Below, piece by piece: positions 23,836 through 34,338 of a stretch of 64,000 nt of DNA. A model generated the notes under the pieces. That model was not told the origin of the DNA and searched no databases. It worked only from the letters and a program-made list of their open reading frames with translations. The DNA comes from Hortaea werneckii. Lineage: Eukaryota; Ascomycota; Dothideomycetes; Mycosphaerellales; Teratosphaeriaceae. The position numbers and the translations under genes are program-made. Where the stretch lies: NCBI GenBank assembly GCA_037044905.1, contig JBAOKB010000093.1:248001-312000 (forward strand), in the 5' to 3' direction. Positions within the stretch are counted from its first letter, which is position 1. Each line of letters begins with the position of its first letter.

Positions 23836-25092
23836 CTACAACTCGTCGTGACCGCTCGGCTCGTCCTCATCGCCGTAGTCCGGCATACCGCCCGCACCGC
23901 CAGCGCCGTAGAGCTTGCTGGTGATGGGGTAGGCGACATCGGAGAGCTTCTGCTTCTGCTCCTCGAACTCCTCGGCATCGGCCGTCTGCGCGTTCTCCTC
24001 CAGCCAGTCCTGGGCCTCCTTGACAGCCTCGAGGAGGGCCTCCTTGTCGTCCTCGTCGATCTTGCCACCGAGGCCATCCTCGTCGTTGACCTGGTTCTTC
24101 AGGCTGAAGGAGTAGTTCTCGAGCCCGTTGCGGGCCTCGATGCGCTCGCGCGTGGCCTTGTCCTCTTCGGCATACTTCTCTGCCTCGGCGACCATGCGCT
24201 CGATTTCCTCGGCGCTAAGGCGGCCCTTGTCGTTCGTAATGGTGATGGACTCGCTCTTGCCTGTGCCCTTGTCGCCGGCGGAAACACGAAGGATACCGTT
24301 GGCATCCAGCTCGAATGTCACCTCGATCTGCGGCTGGCCTCTAGGGGCAGCGGGAATGCCGGAAAGCTCAAACTTGCCGAGGAGGTTGTTGTCCTTCGTC
24401 ATCGAACGTTCACCTTCAAAGACCTGGATCAAAACGGTAGGTTGGTTGTCGGCGGCGGTGGAGAAGATCTGGGACTTCTTGGTCGGAATGGTAGTACCAC
24501 GCTTGATGAGGTGGGTCATAACGCCACCGGTGGTTTCGATACCGAGGGTGAGAGGGTTCACATCCATCAGGACAACGTCCTTGGCCTGTAGCAGAACGTT
24601 AGCAATTGGGGTTCACCTGAAGGGGGAAAAGATCCAACATACCTCCTCCTCGCCTGAAAGAACACCACCCTGGACAGCCGCACCGTAGGCCACAGCCTCA
24701 TCAGGGTTGATACCCTTGCTGGCCTTCTTGCCAAAGTACTCCTCCAGCATGCTCTGCACCTTCGGGATACGGGTAGAGCCACCAACGAGCACAATGTCGT
24801 CAATGTCGCTCTTCTTCATCTTAGCGTCCTTAAGCACCTGCTCAACCGGCTTCAGAGTCTTCTTGAACAGGTCGTTGTTCAGCTCCTCGAACTTGGCGCG
24901 GGTCAGAGTCTCGGAGAAGTCGTTGCCGTCGTGGAAGGCCTCAATTTCGATCTTGGTGCTCATCTGGCTGGAAAGCGTGCGCTTGGCCTTCTCAACCTCA
25001 CGCTTCAGCTTACCCATTGTCTTCGGGTTCTTGGTGATGTCTGTGTTTTGCTTCTTGTTGTAGCTCTTGACGAAGTAGTCCACCACACGCTG

Positions 25093-25125
<33 letters not shown>

Positions 25126-26082
25126 GGCGGTCGCCTGCACTTCGAAGACACCCTGGTCGACAGTCAAGACGGAGACATCGAAGGTACCACCACCGAGATC
25201 GTAGACGATGATCTGCTTCTCCTGGTCGGTCTTGTCGAGGCCGTAGGCGAGGGCAGCGGCGGTGGGCTCGTTGACAACACGAAGAACATTGAGACCGGCG
25301 ATAGTGCCAGCGTCCTTGGTGGCGGCACGCTGGGCGTCGTTGAAGTAGGCCGGGACTGTGACGACAGCGTTCTTAACGTTCTCTCCCAGGTACGACTCGG
25401 CAACTTCCTTCATCTTGCCCAAAATCATGGCAGAAACCTCCTCGGGAGTGAAGTTCTTGTCGGCGCTGCCAGTCTGTTAGCTCAACACGAACCCGAAGCC
25501 AGTAAAGTATTGTGTGGACTTACCCAGACACCTCGACCTGGACTCTCGGCTGACCGTTCTTGTTGACAACGCTGAATGGGAAGTGCTTGATATCGCGCTG
25601 GACGTCCCGCTCGTCGTACTTCCTACCGATCAATCTCTTGATGTCGAAAATGGTTCGGTGTGGGTTGGATGCGTATTGGTTCTTTGCGGCGTCACCGACG
25701 AGGCGCTCCTCATCGTTCCATGCGACCCAGGAGGGGGTGATTCGGTTACCCTGGTCGTTGACAAGAATCTCGACCTTGCCGCCCTTCATGATACCGACGC
25801 AAGAGTAGGTGGTTCCGAGGTCAATACCAATGACTGTATTCAAGCGCTGTTAGCTAGGCCCGTCCAACTTGTCGGCAGCGATTGGGAGAGGATCTTACCA
25901 GGGCCAGAGACAGAGCTATCCTTGGAGGGGTCCTGGACATTCTCGTCGGCGTGTGCGGAAGGGATCATGCCCATGAAGACCATGGGGGCCAGGAGGATGG
26001 CGCAAATGTAGAAGGCCGTCATCCACGGCGAGACAGTCGGGCGCTGAGCCATGCTGCTCTTGTTTCGGGAGAACCGAGCCAT
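23836..26082 (-). CDS. KAR2: ER Hsp70 chaperone BiP/Kar2
   Basis: BiP is the Hsp70 of the ER lumen, needed for translocation, folding and the unfolded-protein response. Four exons (25899-26082, 25524-25833, 24643-25465, 23836-24585) with introns of 65, 58 and 57 nt join in phase to 688 residues. The N-terminus has a basic stretch and a signal-anchor-like hydrophobic segment (AFYICAILLAPMVFMGM) with likely cleavage near SAHA. Hsp70 signatures follow: IGIDLGTTYSCVG, VYDLGGGTFDVSVL and IVLVGGSTRIPKV. The substrate-binding domain contains NPLTLGIETTGGVM. The C-terminus is the ER-retention signal HDEL. No indels are needed. A second Met at codon 11 could also start translation, leaving the hydrophobic segment intact. 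It is convergent with the protease. Confidence 0.97.
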
Positions 26083-26600
26083 AGTGGTGGCTGGTTGTGA
26101 GGGTAGAAGGGAGGTAGAGAGGTTCTAGTTGAGCGCGCAGTCGTGGACGAGTTGCTCGGGAATCAAGTGCGCGTAGATGTCAATCGCTCTTCGCTGAGCT
26201 CAATCAATGAGCTAGCTAGCTGTCGTCAAGGGGATAGGAAGAAGAAAGGAAGAAGGTAAAAGAGCAAGGCGAGGGAGGAGGAAGAGTGAAAGATGTAACA
26301 ACAAGAGAGTTGCTCGGCGCCGTCGAGTTTCCTTATATGAAACGTCGCTCGGAAGGCGAGTTGTCCTTATTGCAGCAGCAGCACCAGCACAAGCTCCAGC
26401 TGGCATTTCGCTGCACTTCCATCATCCGAACTGGCCAACTTTCATGTGCGGCTCTCCCCGCATCATTCCGACCAATCCCACGTCCGCCTGCTCCGCAATC
26501 ACTCCCGAGTCAAAGAAGAATAGCCGCTTGCTGTCGGTCTCTTTCTCCTTTGCGGCCATGTGAATGACAAGTAGTATCTTCAGTGATAGTATCTCTGCCT
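26083..26600 (-). promoter_or_regulatory. BiP promoter and leader with CT-rich element
   Basis: Read on the minus strand, 26230-26297 is an almost unbroken C/T tract just upstream of the BiP leader, as seen in core promoters of strongly expressed filamentous-fungal genes. A TATA-like CATATAAGG lies at about 26333-26341, some 250 bp from the ATG. I found no exact CACGTG or other named unfolded-protein-response element. Confidence 0.45.
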
Positions 26601-28076
26601 CAAGTGGGTGTGTTCTGTGGCTTGTGATTCATAGCTTGATTCGATTGCTGAGTCACCTGTCAGCAACGCTCTCATAATAATGGATGTGATATACCTGTCA
26701 TTACTAGGTAGCGTCCTTTGCATGGAACAGGATTCTATAGTTGGCCTATCGAATGCTCGCATTGAACTTATAGGCACCTCCCTATACTGTTTTGTATTAT
26801 CACCGCCTATTCGGATAGGGTAGCTTGTCTATAAATGCCAGAGCGCACCCTCACCACTATACATGATCAACCGGTTGTGATGATGTTACACCACATCCAA
26901 ATGCGGTGATCGCAGGGCATGTGCAGGTCGTACTGAATTGTCTTCACTCCCATCACTGTCAGTCGCCCCTTCGCACACTCTCACTCTCACAGCCGCTGAT
27001 CTTTCAAGAGCAGGACAAAGGAGGGCTGGCCCATTCCAACACGCTTGCGGTCCATCGCTATAGTGATGGATTGCCATCACGTACTCCCCGTCGCATACCG
27101 CCTGCTTGCATGCTTGCCATTCTTCTGAAGCTGTAGACTCCTATGTCCAGCCAGACCATCCGCTTGGGTGAAGATCAAGGTCACACACCACAGCCGGCGC
27201 TAACTTCCGGTCTTTGCATGTCCGCCGAGAGCTCCAAATACCCATATGTCGGAAGGACATTTTGGTCTTGCTTTCGCGGCAATAGACCCTTTGTTGTCTC
27301 AAACCTGTCGAAGGACATTTCTGGTGGCAATCACAGGCAAACACGAACTGGAGAGAGGCTGAAGATGTAACCTCTGGCAGGGCTTTTCTGGCGGATAATC
27401 GCTGGCCAACACGAACTGGAGAGAGGCTGAAGATGTCCTTGCGGGCGTGCTCGTTCCTCTGCACACCTGCTGCCGCTTGGTGCCCTTGTCATTTCGAATG
27501 CACTGGGCAATTTGAAGCTTCCACAGCTCTCCCGGCCAGATGACGCTGCGATGGGCAAAGTGCGATGTTGAATCGGACGTCTGAAGCATCCATGGGTATA
27601 GAGTTCTGGCCCTCTCTCGGTTCCCAAAGGTTTTGTTCTCTGACGTGTTCATAGAACCCCTTTAATCTTGACGCTTCCATCGCACGTCGGCAGCGGACTT
27701 GACCTGGATTGCAAGACTCGGAACGTCGTTTCTTCTGCACAGGAACGAAGACGATCAAGCGCGTGAGCATAAGCAGAAGTACAGGGGGTAGTCTCGGTCA
27801 TGGCAGCGTGTATTGGGGCTCTGTGTAACTTCTTGAAGATATACGCACAGAGGGCGGACGGGAAGAGGGCAGACGCAGGGAGGAAAGATCAAGTCTCAGG
27901 AGGTGGGTGCTTGTCTCTCAGGGGGACCGGTGAAGCTGCAGGAAATCAAGCGGCACGAAACATTTTTTTTTTCTTCACGTCATTGATTAAATACGCAGTA
28001 AGTTGAATAGTCTTTGATGGAGAATTTATTGAGATGAACTGTTTTTAGCTGAACGTTTCTGCTTTGCCACCTGCTT
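26601..28076. other. Intergenic, start of the accessory region
   Basis: About 1.5 kb without a recognisable gene. It contains the imperfect tandem repeat at 27317-27452 listed separately. Short overlapping frames on both strands at 27140-27770 mostly re-read that repeat, and I do not consider them genes. Confidence 0.4.
27317..27452. repeat. Imperfect tandem repeat, two copies of about 68 bp
   Basis: A 29-bp core (starts AACACGAACTGGAGAGAGGC, ends GAAGATGT) occurs identically at 27339-27367 and 27407-27435, exactly 68 bp apart. Similarity extends into the flanks (TTTCTGG before, a GC-rich half after). There is no coding sense shared by both copies. Confidence 0.6.
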
Positions 28077-28092
28077 GTGAATGCAACTTCAC
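28077..28092. promoter_or_regulatory. Array element, copy A: GTGAATGCAACTTCAC
   Basis: A near-palindrome with half-sites GTGAA and TTCAC separated by 6 bp, 337 bp upstream of array gene A. The match to copy B continues outward (GCCACC...GC.TTGTGAAT...AACTTCACTT). The same 16-mer with two variable positions precedes array genes B and C, so it is a candidate binding site for a dimeric regulator. Confidence 0.55.
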
Positions 28093-28429
28093 TTGAGACA
28101 GCAGCGCCAAGCGTCTGTGCGCTGTGTCACCTGCCGCGACAATAGCTTCTTCTTCGACCTTCGTTGATTGTCGAATTTTCTTGCTGTGACTTGACAGTCT
28201 TCTTTCGGCTATCTCGCCATCAAACTGGTTGCACGCCATTAAACTGATTACAACTACTCCGCCACACACTTCAACAGCTCACGGAACAGTGCCATCACCA
28301 CAGCTCAAGAACCGCTCACGCCACCACAAGGAGCCAAGCCAACAGTGATTGTCCTGATCACAAACCCTTCGGACGACTTCACGACACCACAGCTCAAACC
28401 GTTTAGACAACCTTTCAGCCAACGCCATC

Positions 28430-30189
28430 ATGGAGCACCGCAACCAAGCTATCCTCACGCTCTTCTTTCTCATCCTTCTTGCATACGTCTTCCTTGTCAT
28501 GGACGATGAGTGGACTCAATTCTATGTTCTCTTGCGCTCGCGTTCGTTCAGTCCCTCGGCTACATTCACGACTTCTTCTTCCCAGGCTCCTTCGACCACT
28601 TCACACTACTCAGGTGCCTGCTTCGCCCTTACGAGCCATATTACTCTCGTTTCGTCCACTCTCGCTTGGGCCGCGATGCAATCGAATTCGGCGAAGAGAT
28701 CATGTACCTCTCCAACATCGTCATCTACCTCGTCAGCACCATCATCATCTTCCTCGTCAGCATCATCATCTTTGCCATATTTGGCAAGCCGGAGCAGCAA
28801 AACCAGCCACAGCAGCAAGTTTTCGAGGAGAAGAAAGAATCATTGTGGGAACGTGAGGAGAGAGAAAAGGAGGAGTTGCAGAAGGACATCGAGCGCGACA
28901 TCGCAACGATGCAGAGGGTTGCCAGGAGGGCGAAAGGCATTGTAGAGGACGGGGACTGGACCAACAAGTGGGAAGAATATGAGGCCAAGAAGGCACAAGA
29001 GAAGAAGCAAGCCGAGACCACGAAAGCAAGCCAATCCGCCCAAGCCCCCGCAAAGGACAAGACAAAGCGCAAGTCGTCCAAGAAGAGCAAGAGGGCTCTG
29101 GAGGCTGAGTCCGAGGCAATTAGGCAGAAATGGCTTGACAAGCTGTTGATCGACACAACGAAGATGAACTACAACTGGGGCAGCGGCTTTGGCGACCCCT
29201 TCGAAGTCGACAACGGCGGGCCATTTGAAGAAGACAAGCAGGGCCGGCCCATCATCCCTGCTTGGTACATCGCCGAGCAGGAGGCAAAGGCGAATGCAGC
29301 TGCAGCTGCCAAGGCTGCAGAGGAGAGAAAGCAGGCCGAGATGGCAGAGAAGGAGGCCCAGGCCAAGGTCGCTGCGAAGCTGGCAGCGAAGAAATCCCAG
29401 GACGACCAAGCCCTGGTCGATTTCAAGAAGACCTTCGGCGCTCCCAATGGCGGGTACGTGGTGGTGAGGCAGTGCGAGTACTGCACCATCCACCACCATG
29501 CCATTTGGGCAGAGAGGGCGGGGCACGCGAGGCTCTTTGGGGAGGAGCCTCAGCCCGTGATCAAGACCATCTTCGGCCACCCCAAGGCCATGTACTGCAC
29601 GTGCTGCGGCTGGCCGTACCACCAGCCCGGCCAGCCGGTGAGCCACGGCTTCACAGCCGTTCCGATGTCTCGGGACGGCGGTGCGGCAGTGGTGCAGCCG
29701 GCGGCCAGTACGCCGCCGCCGCCGCCGCAGCAGCAGCAGCAGCAGCAGCAGTCGTCCAGTAATGAGGACGCTGCTGAGAAGCCTTTGGACCCTGCCGCCG
29801 ACCCCCTGGGGCAGATGGACGTCCGTGCGGCCCGGGAGGCCATCCGTACCACCATGCTCGAAGTCGTGTCGAAGACGACGGAGATGCAAAAGGCGGTGCG
29901 GATGGCCGCGAACAAGAGAGCGGCCTGGCAGGCCATCATCAGCAACGAGCGCCTCTTCTTCGGGAACTTGGCGGTTGTCATGCAGTGGATCCAGGAGTGG
30001 GCGATCCCTGACAAGGAAATCTTCGACGCCGCCAAGATCCCGCGAGAGGAGGTGAAGAGGCTCAAGTTGCAGGTGGAGGTCCTACAACCGATGCAGGACT
30101 TCATCGATGATGCGCCGGGGTACACTGCCGAGCTCGCCGCTGCTGCCCGCCGTATTTCGACGGTGAAGCGCGCCGAGTTCGACAGGTAG
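28430..30189 (+). CDS. Array gene A: membrane-anchored coiled-coil protein of unknown family
   Basis: About 586 residues if begun at the ATG 28430 (MEHRNQAILTLFF) with one missing G restored near 28510. The best-supported open part is 28513-30189. A first hydrophobic segment (residues 7-23) and a second (about 93-119, IVIYLVSTIIIFLVSIIIF) suggest membrane anchoring. Then comes a long Lys/Glu/Ala coiled-coil region, then a possible metal site with Cys349, Cys352, two or three His, then Cys390, Cys392 and Cys393 followed by GWPYHQ. A P5Q8 run follows, and last a helical C-terminal block with MQWIQEWAIPD (W524). That block aligns with the C-termini of array genes B and C. I know no family with this layout. 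The gene carries the array element 337 bp upstream and a G-quadruplex-like tract just after its stop. Confidence 0.7.
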
Positions 30190-30220
30190 CTCTCTTGGTC
30201 CCCGGGAGAGGCAAGGGCAT

Positions 30221-30263
30221 GGGGAGGGGGGGGTGGGGTGGTTGTTGGGGGGTGGGATGGGGA
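30221..30263 (+). other. G-quadruplex-type tract in the 3' region of array gene A
   Basis: Many G runs in 43 bp on the coding strand (GGGG, GGGGGGGG, GGGG, GGGGGG, GGG, GGGG) with loops of 1-7 bases, starting 32 bp after the stop codon of gene A. It fits the quadruplex pattern in DNA and in the mRNA 3' UTR. Confidence 0.6.
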
Positions 30264-30847
30264 GGTCTCACCATTTCCAGAGACTTTATGTCTAGGGATG
30301 GTGGAGATCAGAGGGGAAAGGGAGTAGCATGATATGCCTCCCATTGTCAGAGGCTGTCATGCCTAGCAATGGAGAGGACATAGATGGCATTTGGCAACAT
30401 GGCCGCTGAGGGAAAGCAGATGACTGTAGTATAGCTACCAGTGAAATTGATTTCAAAATGATACCCACGGGCAGGTTATATTTGAAACTGCATTCCATTG
30501 ACCAAATCACTGCACGTTTGATCTGCAAATATGGAGTCCATTTCTGCCCGCTAAGCCAATCCACGGTTTCTGTATCGGTCCCTCCTCCCATCTCTCGGCA
30601 TGTGTGAACTCCCATTTGTAACACAGAGCTTACCTGCAATCGCGATTCCATTACAAGTACCGTAAATGTGCCACTGTCAAGACCCATTGCTCCAGGAAAC
30701 AGGAACGAATCGATCGCTGCAAACGCCAGCAAGCCCGCATGTGCTTCGCCAAGATCACTGGCGTCGAGTCCGAGATCATCTGAGATTGTGTCCCATTCGA
30801 CCAGTGACGTATCAATGCGACAATCTCTGCGGGTGAGAAATTGTTGA

Positions 30848-30859
30848 GTCACGCGTGAC
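30848..30859. promoter_or_regulatory. 12-bp perfect palindrome GTCACGCGTGAC
   Basis: It has the ACGCGT core (the MBF/MCB cell-cycle box of yeasts) and lies 15 bp before array element B. Whether it is bound by an MBF-like factor here is a guess. Confidence 0.35.
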
Positions 30860-30873
30860 CAGCCACCGCATTT

Positions 30874-30889
30874 GTGAATTGAACTTCAC
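30874..30889. promoter_or_regulatory. Array element, copy B: GTGAATTGAACTTCAC
   Basis: The same near-palindrome as copies A and C, with half-sites GTGAA and TTCAC, 208 bp upstream of the ATG of array gene B. Confidence 0.6.
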
Positions 30890-31097
30890 TTACACTTGCC
30901 AAGAAAATTAAAGTGGGGCTGTGCTCACCCGGTTTCCGGACGTTTGCTTTCACCGGTTTCGAATGTGCCAGAAGACTTTTCCGACTGGTTTTCGACAATA
31001 CCAAACATCGGCGGAAGACCAGCTAGTACTGCACACCTCAGCACAGCTACCATCCAGTATCAAACCTTTCGCCACTGCGAAGATTGTCACCGCCACG

Positions 31098-33022
31098 ATG
31101 AACATCATCAAAGCAGCCACCATTGCCATCGCACTCGGCCTGCTCTTCTTCTCCGACACTGCCCAGCGCATGTTCGGACTCGCCATCTTCTTGGGAGGTC
31201 TTTATGTTTCTGCCTGGCTCTGCTTCCAAGCCTATGAATACAAGAACATGCCGGTGCCGCTGACCCCAGAGGAGCAGGAGATGCTGAGGCGGAGGGCGAG
31301 AAAGCAGAGAAGGAAGCCGAAGAGCGGGCAGAGCAAGAGCGTCGAGCGGCGTGGGATTTTGCACGAGAGGAGGAGTACAAGAAGAGGAAGTTCTGGGAGG
31401 AAGTGGACAGCGGACACGAGGAGAGAGAGCGCCAGAGGGCGGCGGATCTGGAGAATCAGGCCGACTGGAACAGAGAATACCAGAGGCTTCTCGAGGAAGA
31501 CCGGCAGGGCCGCCAGCGGCCTGCGTATCGTCTCCCAGTCCCAGCTCCGCAACGGATGACTACAAGCCACTGGAGGTACTCCCCTCCGCGTCCAGCAATA
31601 TCGAGCCACCCGGGTGACGGGCCCAGTCGCTATCCGTACTACGTCAACGGTCAACTTCTGGAGCCCACCAAGTCAGACTCGGACGAAATTGCAACCAGGC
31701 ATATCCAGGCTGCGGACCCTGAGCCTGGAAAGAGTGTGCTTGAGATGATGAGCGGTACTTGGGGCCAATGGCGTACACAACCCCAGCCATACGGTTGGAT
31801 CGACACGCCGTCCGGTGTACGCCCACGAACCGAGTATGAAGCGGCTGGAGGGATCGCGCAGGCAACGCAGGTGAACATGGCCATTCCGGCCCCAGCGAGT
31901 GTTCCGAGCGGTGCATCGGTCCATACGTCGCCACCGTCGCTCTCCGGTGTGCGTGCGGATATGGACACGATCTTCAAGTCCGCCGCAGACGTTGTTCACC
32001 TGATGTCCGGTGAACACGATAACTCAGCTCAATGGCAGCGTCTGTTCGCCTCCTCTGAGGGCAAGGCGTTTGCCGAGCTGACATACAGCACCATTGGCAC
32101 CATTGCAAGGCAAGCTTCGCAGGGAGACGCACTGGGAACACCAAATCTCAGTGTCTCCGCGGGTGAGCTGCAGCAGTTGGGCGTTTTCGGCAAGAGCTTC
32201 AAGGACCTGGTGGAGCTGTTTCGGTATGCAGCGGCTCATGTAGCAAATGCTGAGCTTGCGACCATTGCCGATCAGCTGCAGCAGGCAGATCGCTTCTTCG
32301 CCAATTGGCAGCGTCCTACGACCAAGGACCAGCAGCAGCCGTCGCAGAGCGGCCAACAACTCCAGCAGGCGCCGCAGGCCTCTCAGGTGCCACAGCTCAA
32401 GATCACGCCGGCGGCGGCGTCAGCACCACAGGCAACTCCAGCGCCAGTGGTCACGTCGGCGCCGCAGGCCACGCTGGCACCACAGGCCTCTCAGGTGCCA
32501 CAGCTCAAGATCACGCCGCCGGGGACGTCAGCACCGCAGGCCACGCTGGCGCCTCAAGCCTCGTCTGCTCAACAGAGCTCTGCTGCGCCACAAGGCCCAA
32601 CTACTGGGCAGCAGCATCAATTTCCCCAGTGGGATGTGCCGGAGGACAATCCGCTCAGCGGACTCCACCAGACGGCACCCGAAGCTGCAAGAGACCAGAT
32701 GCAAGACTGGATGAGCAGAGTCCACGAGGGCATGGAGATCCTCCAGAAACGATACCCGAACTGGCAAAAGAAGGCCGCCTGGAGTCAGATCGAGCAGGAC
32801 AACGATGCCCAGACATTCTTCGCCAAGATGAGGTTCGCCCTCGATTACATCTTGGAGTGGGCGGCGCCGGGCGACCAGTGGAACCGGCAGAGGATGTCTT
32901 CGGTCGACGCCCAGTTGAGGTACAAGTTGAAGGGGGAGAAGTTCACGAAGGCTTCGAATATCCTCAAGGCTGGGCGAGCCACAACGCTGGTGGTAATGCG
33001 GACTTTGCGCATTACAGCGTAG
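31098..33022 (+). CDS. Array gene B: membrane-anchored Q/P-rich protein of unknown family
   Basis: About 641 residues from ATG 31098. The N-terminus is hydrophobic (ATIAIALGLLFF, then LAIFLGGLYVSAWLCF), giving one or two membrane segments, and closely resembles that of array gene C (ATIAILLLGLLTF). After one missing G is restored near 31280 comes an acidic/basic coiled coil (AEKEAEERAEQERRAAWDF). Next is a helical domain at about 289-403 (DTIFKSAADVV...LGTPNLSV...ADRFFANWQ), then a linker with PQASQVPQLKITP twice, and a C-terminal domain with YILEWAAPG (W588). The 289-403 domain and the C-terminal domain are both also in gene C, and the C-terminal one is in gene A. No named family recognised. 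An array element lies 208 bp upstream. Confidence 0.75.
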
Positions 33023-33644
33023 AGCATGTGGTGAGGGTGTTTGGCTCGTAGGCGGATGCATCTTGTTCCCACGGCCAGCGAATGGAATGAAGTCAAGCGT
33101 TTGGGCATAGTGAAGAAGCTTTGTGCGAGTTGGAAGGAATTGAGCAATTAAACATGATTTGGGGATGTGTAGATGGCTTGCTAGCTTTCCAGTTGTTAGC
33201 AGAATGTAGCCTAGCCATCCCCTTGATACCTATAGCGCTCGACACAAGACAGTCGCCGCACATATGATTCACTTCGTTCAAGTCCGACTGGTATGCCATT
33301 TCTTTATCACATTTCTGTCTGACTGATACACTAGGTACAGTATGTTGTTTGATGCTGCAGTTGGAAGGAATTCTGACTGCTCCCATGCTCAAGCTCCACT
33401 CGCAACCAGCCAATCACATTTATCATAGCGCGGCCGACCTTAATCCGTTTGAACTTCACCTCAGGACCTACATCCCACCCTCAACTTCATACAAGCTCAG
33501 GTCATTTTGGCGCCTTCGTCAAAGAACAGGTTCAATCTTCTCAAACTCTCAGCGCTCTGGACATTACATACGATCCTGCTTTCAACGCCATCACACGATC
33601 AAGCTTGCCGCACCCTGCGTCAAGACAAGACACAAGCTGCCATA
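33023..33644. other. Spacer between array gene B and the small gene
   Basis: 622 bp. It holds an array half-site at 33449-33459 and presumably the promoter and leader of the small gene. Nothing else recognised. Confidence 0.4.
33449..33459 (+). promoter_or_regulatory. Array half-element TTGAACTTCAC
   Basis: The last 11 bases of copy B recur here, 185 bp upstream of the small gene's ATG. The left half-site GTGAA is not conserved (CCGTT in its place). Confidence 0.4.
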
Positions 33645-33965
33645 ATGGCCACCTCAATAGCAATTGCTCCCATTGATGTTCCTGAAGACCACGATTTCCA
33701 TCTCGTATTTGGAATTGCTATCATTCGAGACTTTTCAAAAATGTGCAAAAACAAAGATAGGCACAGCGCAGGCATTCTGAGCCTTGTTGAAAACAAGGCG
33801 TGCACTGCTCGCTACGGAAGATTCCTCATTGCCGCCACGATTGACCGTGTAATATTCTGCAATTATCTTGCCTGGATGCATGACTTTGAATCTAGACCTG
33901 TCCCAGGGCGCTTGTGCTTGATGACACTATATTTCGCAGCAAACTCTGCCGCATGCACTGCGTAG
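33645..33965 (+). CDS. Small hypothetical protein inside the array (106 aa)
   Basis: An intron-free frame of 106 codons starting MATSIAIAPIDVPEDHD. It contains hydrophobic stretches (FHLVFGIAII, RFLIAATIDRVIFCNYLAW) and four cysteines, but no clear signal peptide and no known family. It shares no obvious sequence with array genes A-C. The case for a gene is its position between B and C in the same direction, the array half-site 185 bp upstream, and a leader like the others. It could equally be a relic of a longer gene or chance. Confidence 0.4.
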   Translation: MATSIAIAPIDVPEDHDFHLVFGIAIIRDFSKMCKNKDRHSAGILSLVENKACTARYGRFLIAATIDRVIFCNYLAWMHDFESRPVPGRLCLMTLYFAANSAACTA

Positions 33966-34338
33966 GTGTTTGCGTACTATCCACATTCACTAAATTGTCC
34001 CAACCACTGCGCCAAGCTGCACTTGCCTGGAGGGCGGATATTCACGTGAAGTGATTTTGTTCGTTGACCTCAATTCACGCAGGAAAATTTGGTGGCGAAG
34101 AGTGAATCGAACTTCACATGCTCCGCGCTGAGACGTAAGCCCCGCTTTTTTCTGCAGAAGGCCCCGTGCACACAATGCGGCACGCGACAGAACGACTTTT
34201 CGCTTCTACCACTTCAGAAACCACTTGCAAAACGTCTTTGAGATCTTTGTGCGTTCTTTCATAGCCTGAAGGACAACACACTTTCTTCGCTTCTTCGGCG
34301 CACCACATCTAACCGTACCCTTTCTCAACCAACACAAC
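33966..34338 (+). promoter_or_regulatory. Array gene C promoter and leader
   Basis: It contains TTCACGTGAA (34041-34050), which is the same two half-sites back to back around an E-box CACGTG, and the full array element C at 34102-34117. The 220 bp after that is a C-rich leader. Confidence 0.45.
34102..34117. promoter_or_regulatory. Array element, copy C: GTGAATCGAACTTCAC
   Basis: Differs from copy B at one position of 16 and lies 221 bp upstream of the ATG of array gene C. Confidence 0.6.

Larger units (their letters stand above)
30190..30873. other. Region between array genes A and B, with a possible antisense exon
   Basis: It begins with a G-rich tract (30221-30263). On the minus strand 30646-30834 reads like a real exon (DTSLVEWDTISDDLG, GLLAFAAIDSFLFPGAMG). 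It sits between CTCACCCGCAG and a GTAAGC donor, and a second candidate piece starts after ATTTGCAG at about 30522. I could not find an in-frame ATG exon, so it is recorded here as a low-confidence minus-strand gene or relic, not as a CDS. An imperfect repeat of about 45 bp (CCATT..CAGAG.CT) occurs at 30270 and 30340. Confidence 0.3.

Noticed and set aside
23791..24591. 266-codon plus-strand frame, Leu/Val-rich
   Set aside because: Antisense to exon 4 of BiP; mirror frames like this are common over highly biased genes.
28840..29889. 349-codon minus-strand frame
   Set aside because: Antisense to array gene A; Leu/Arg-rich composition is what the coiled-coil codons give when read backwards.
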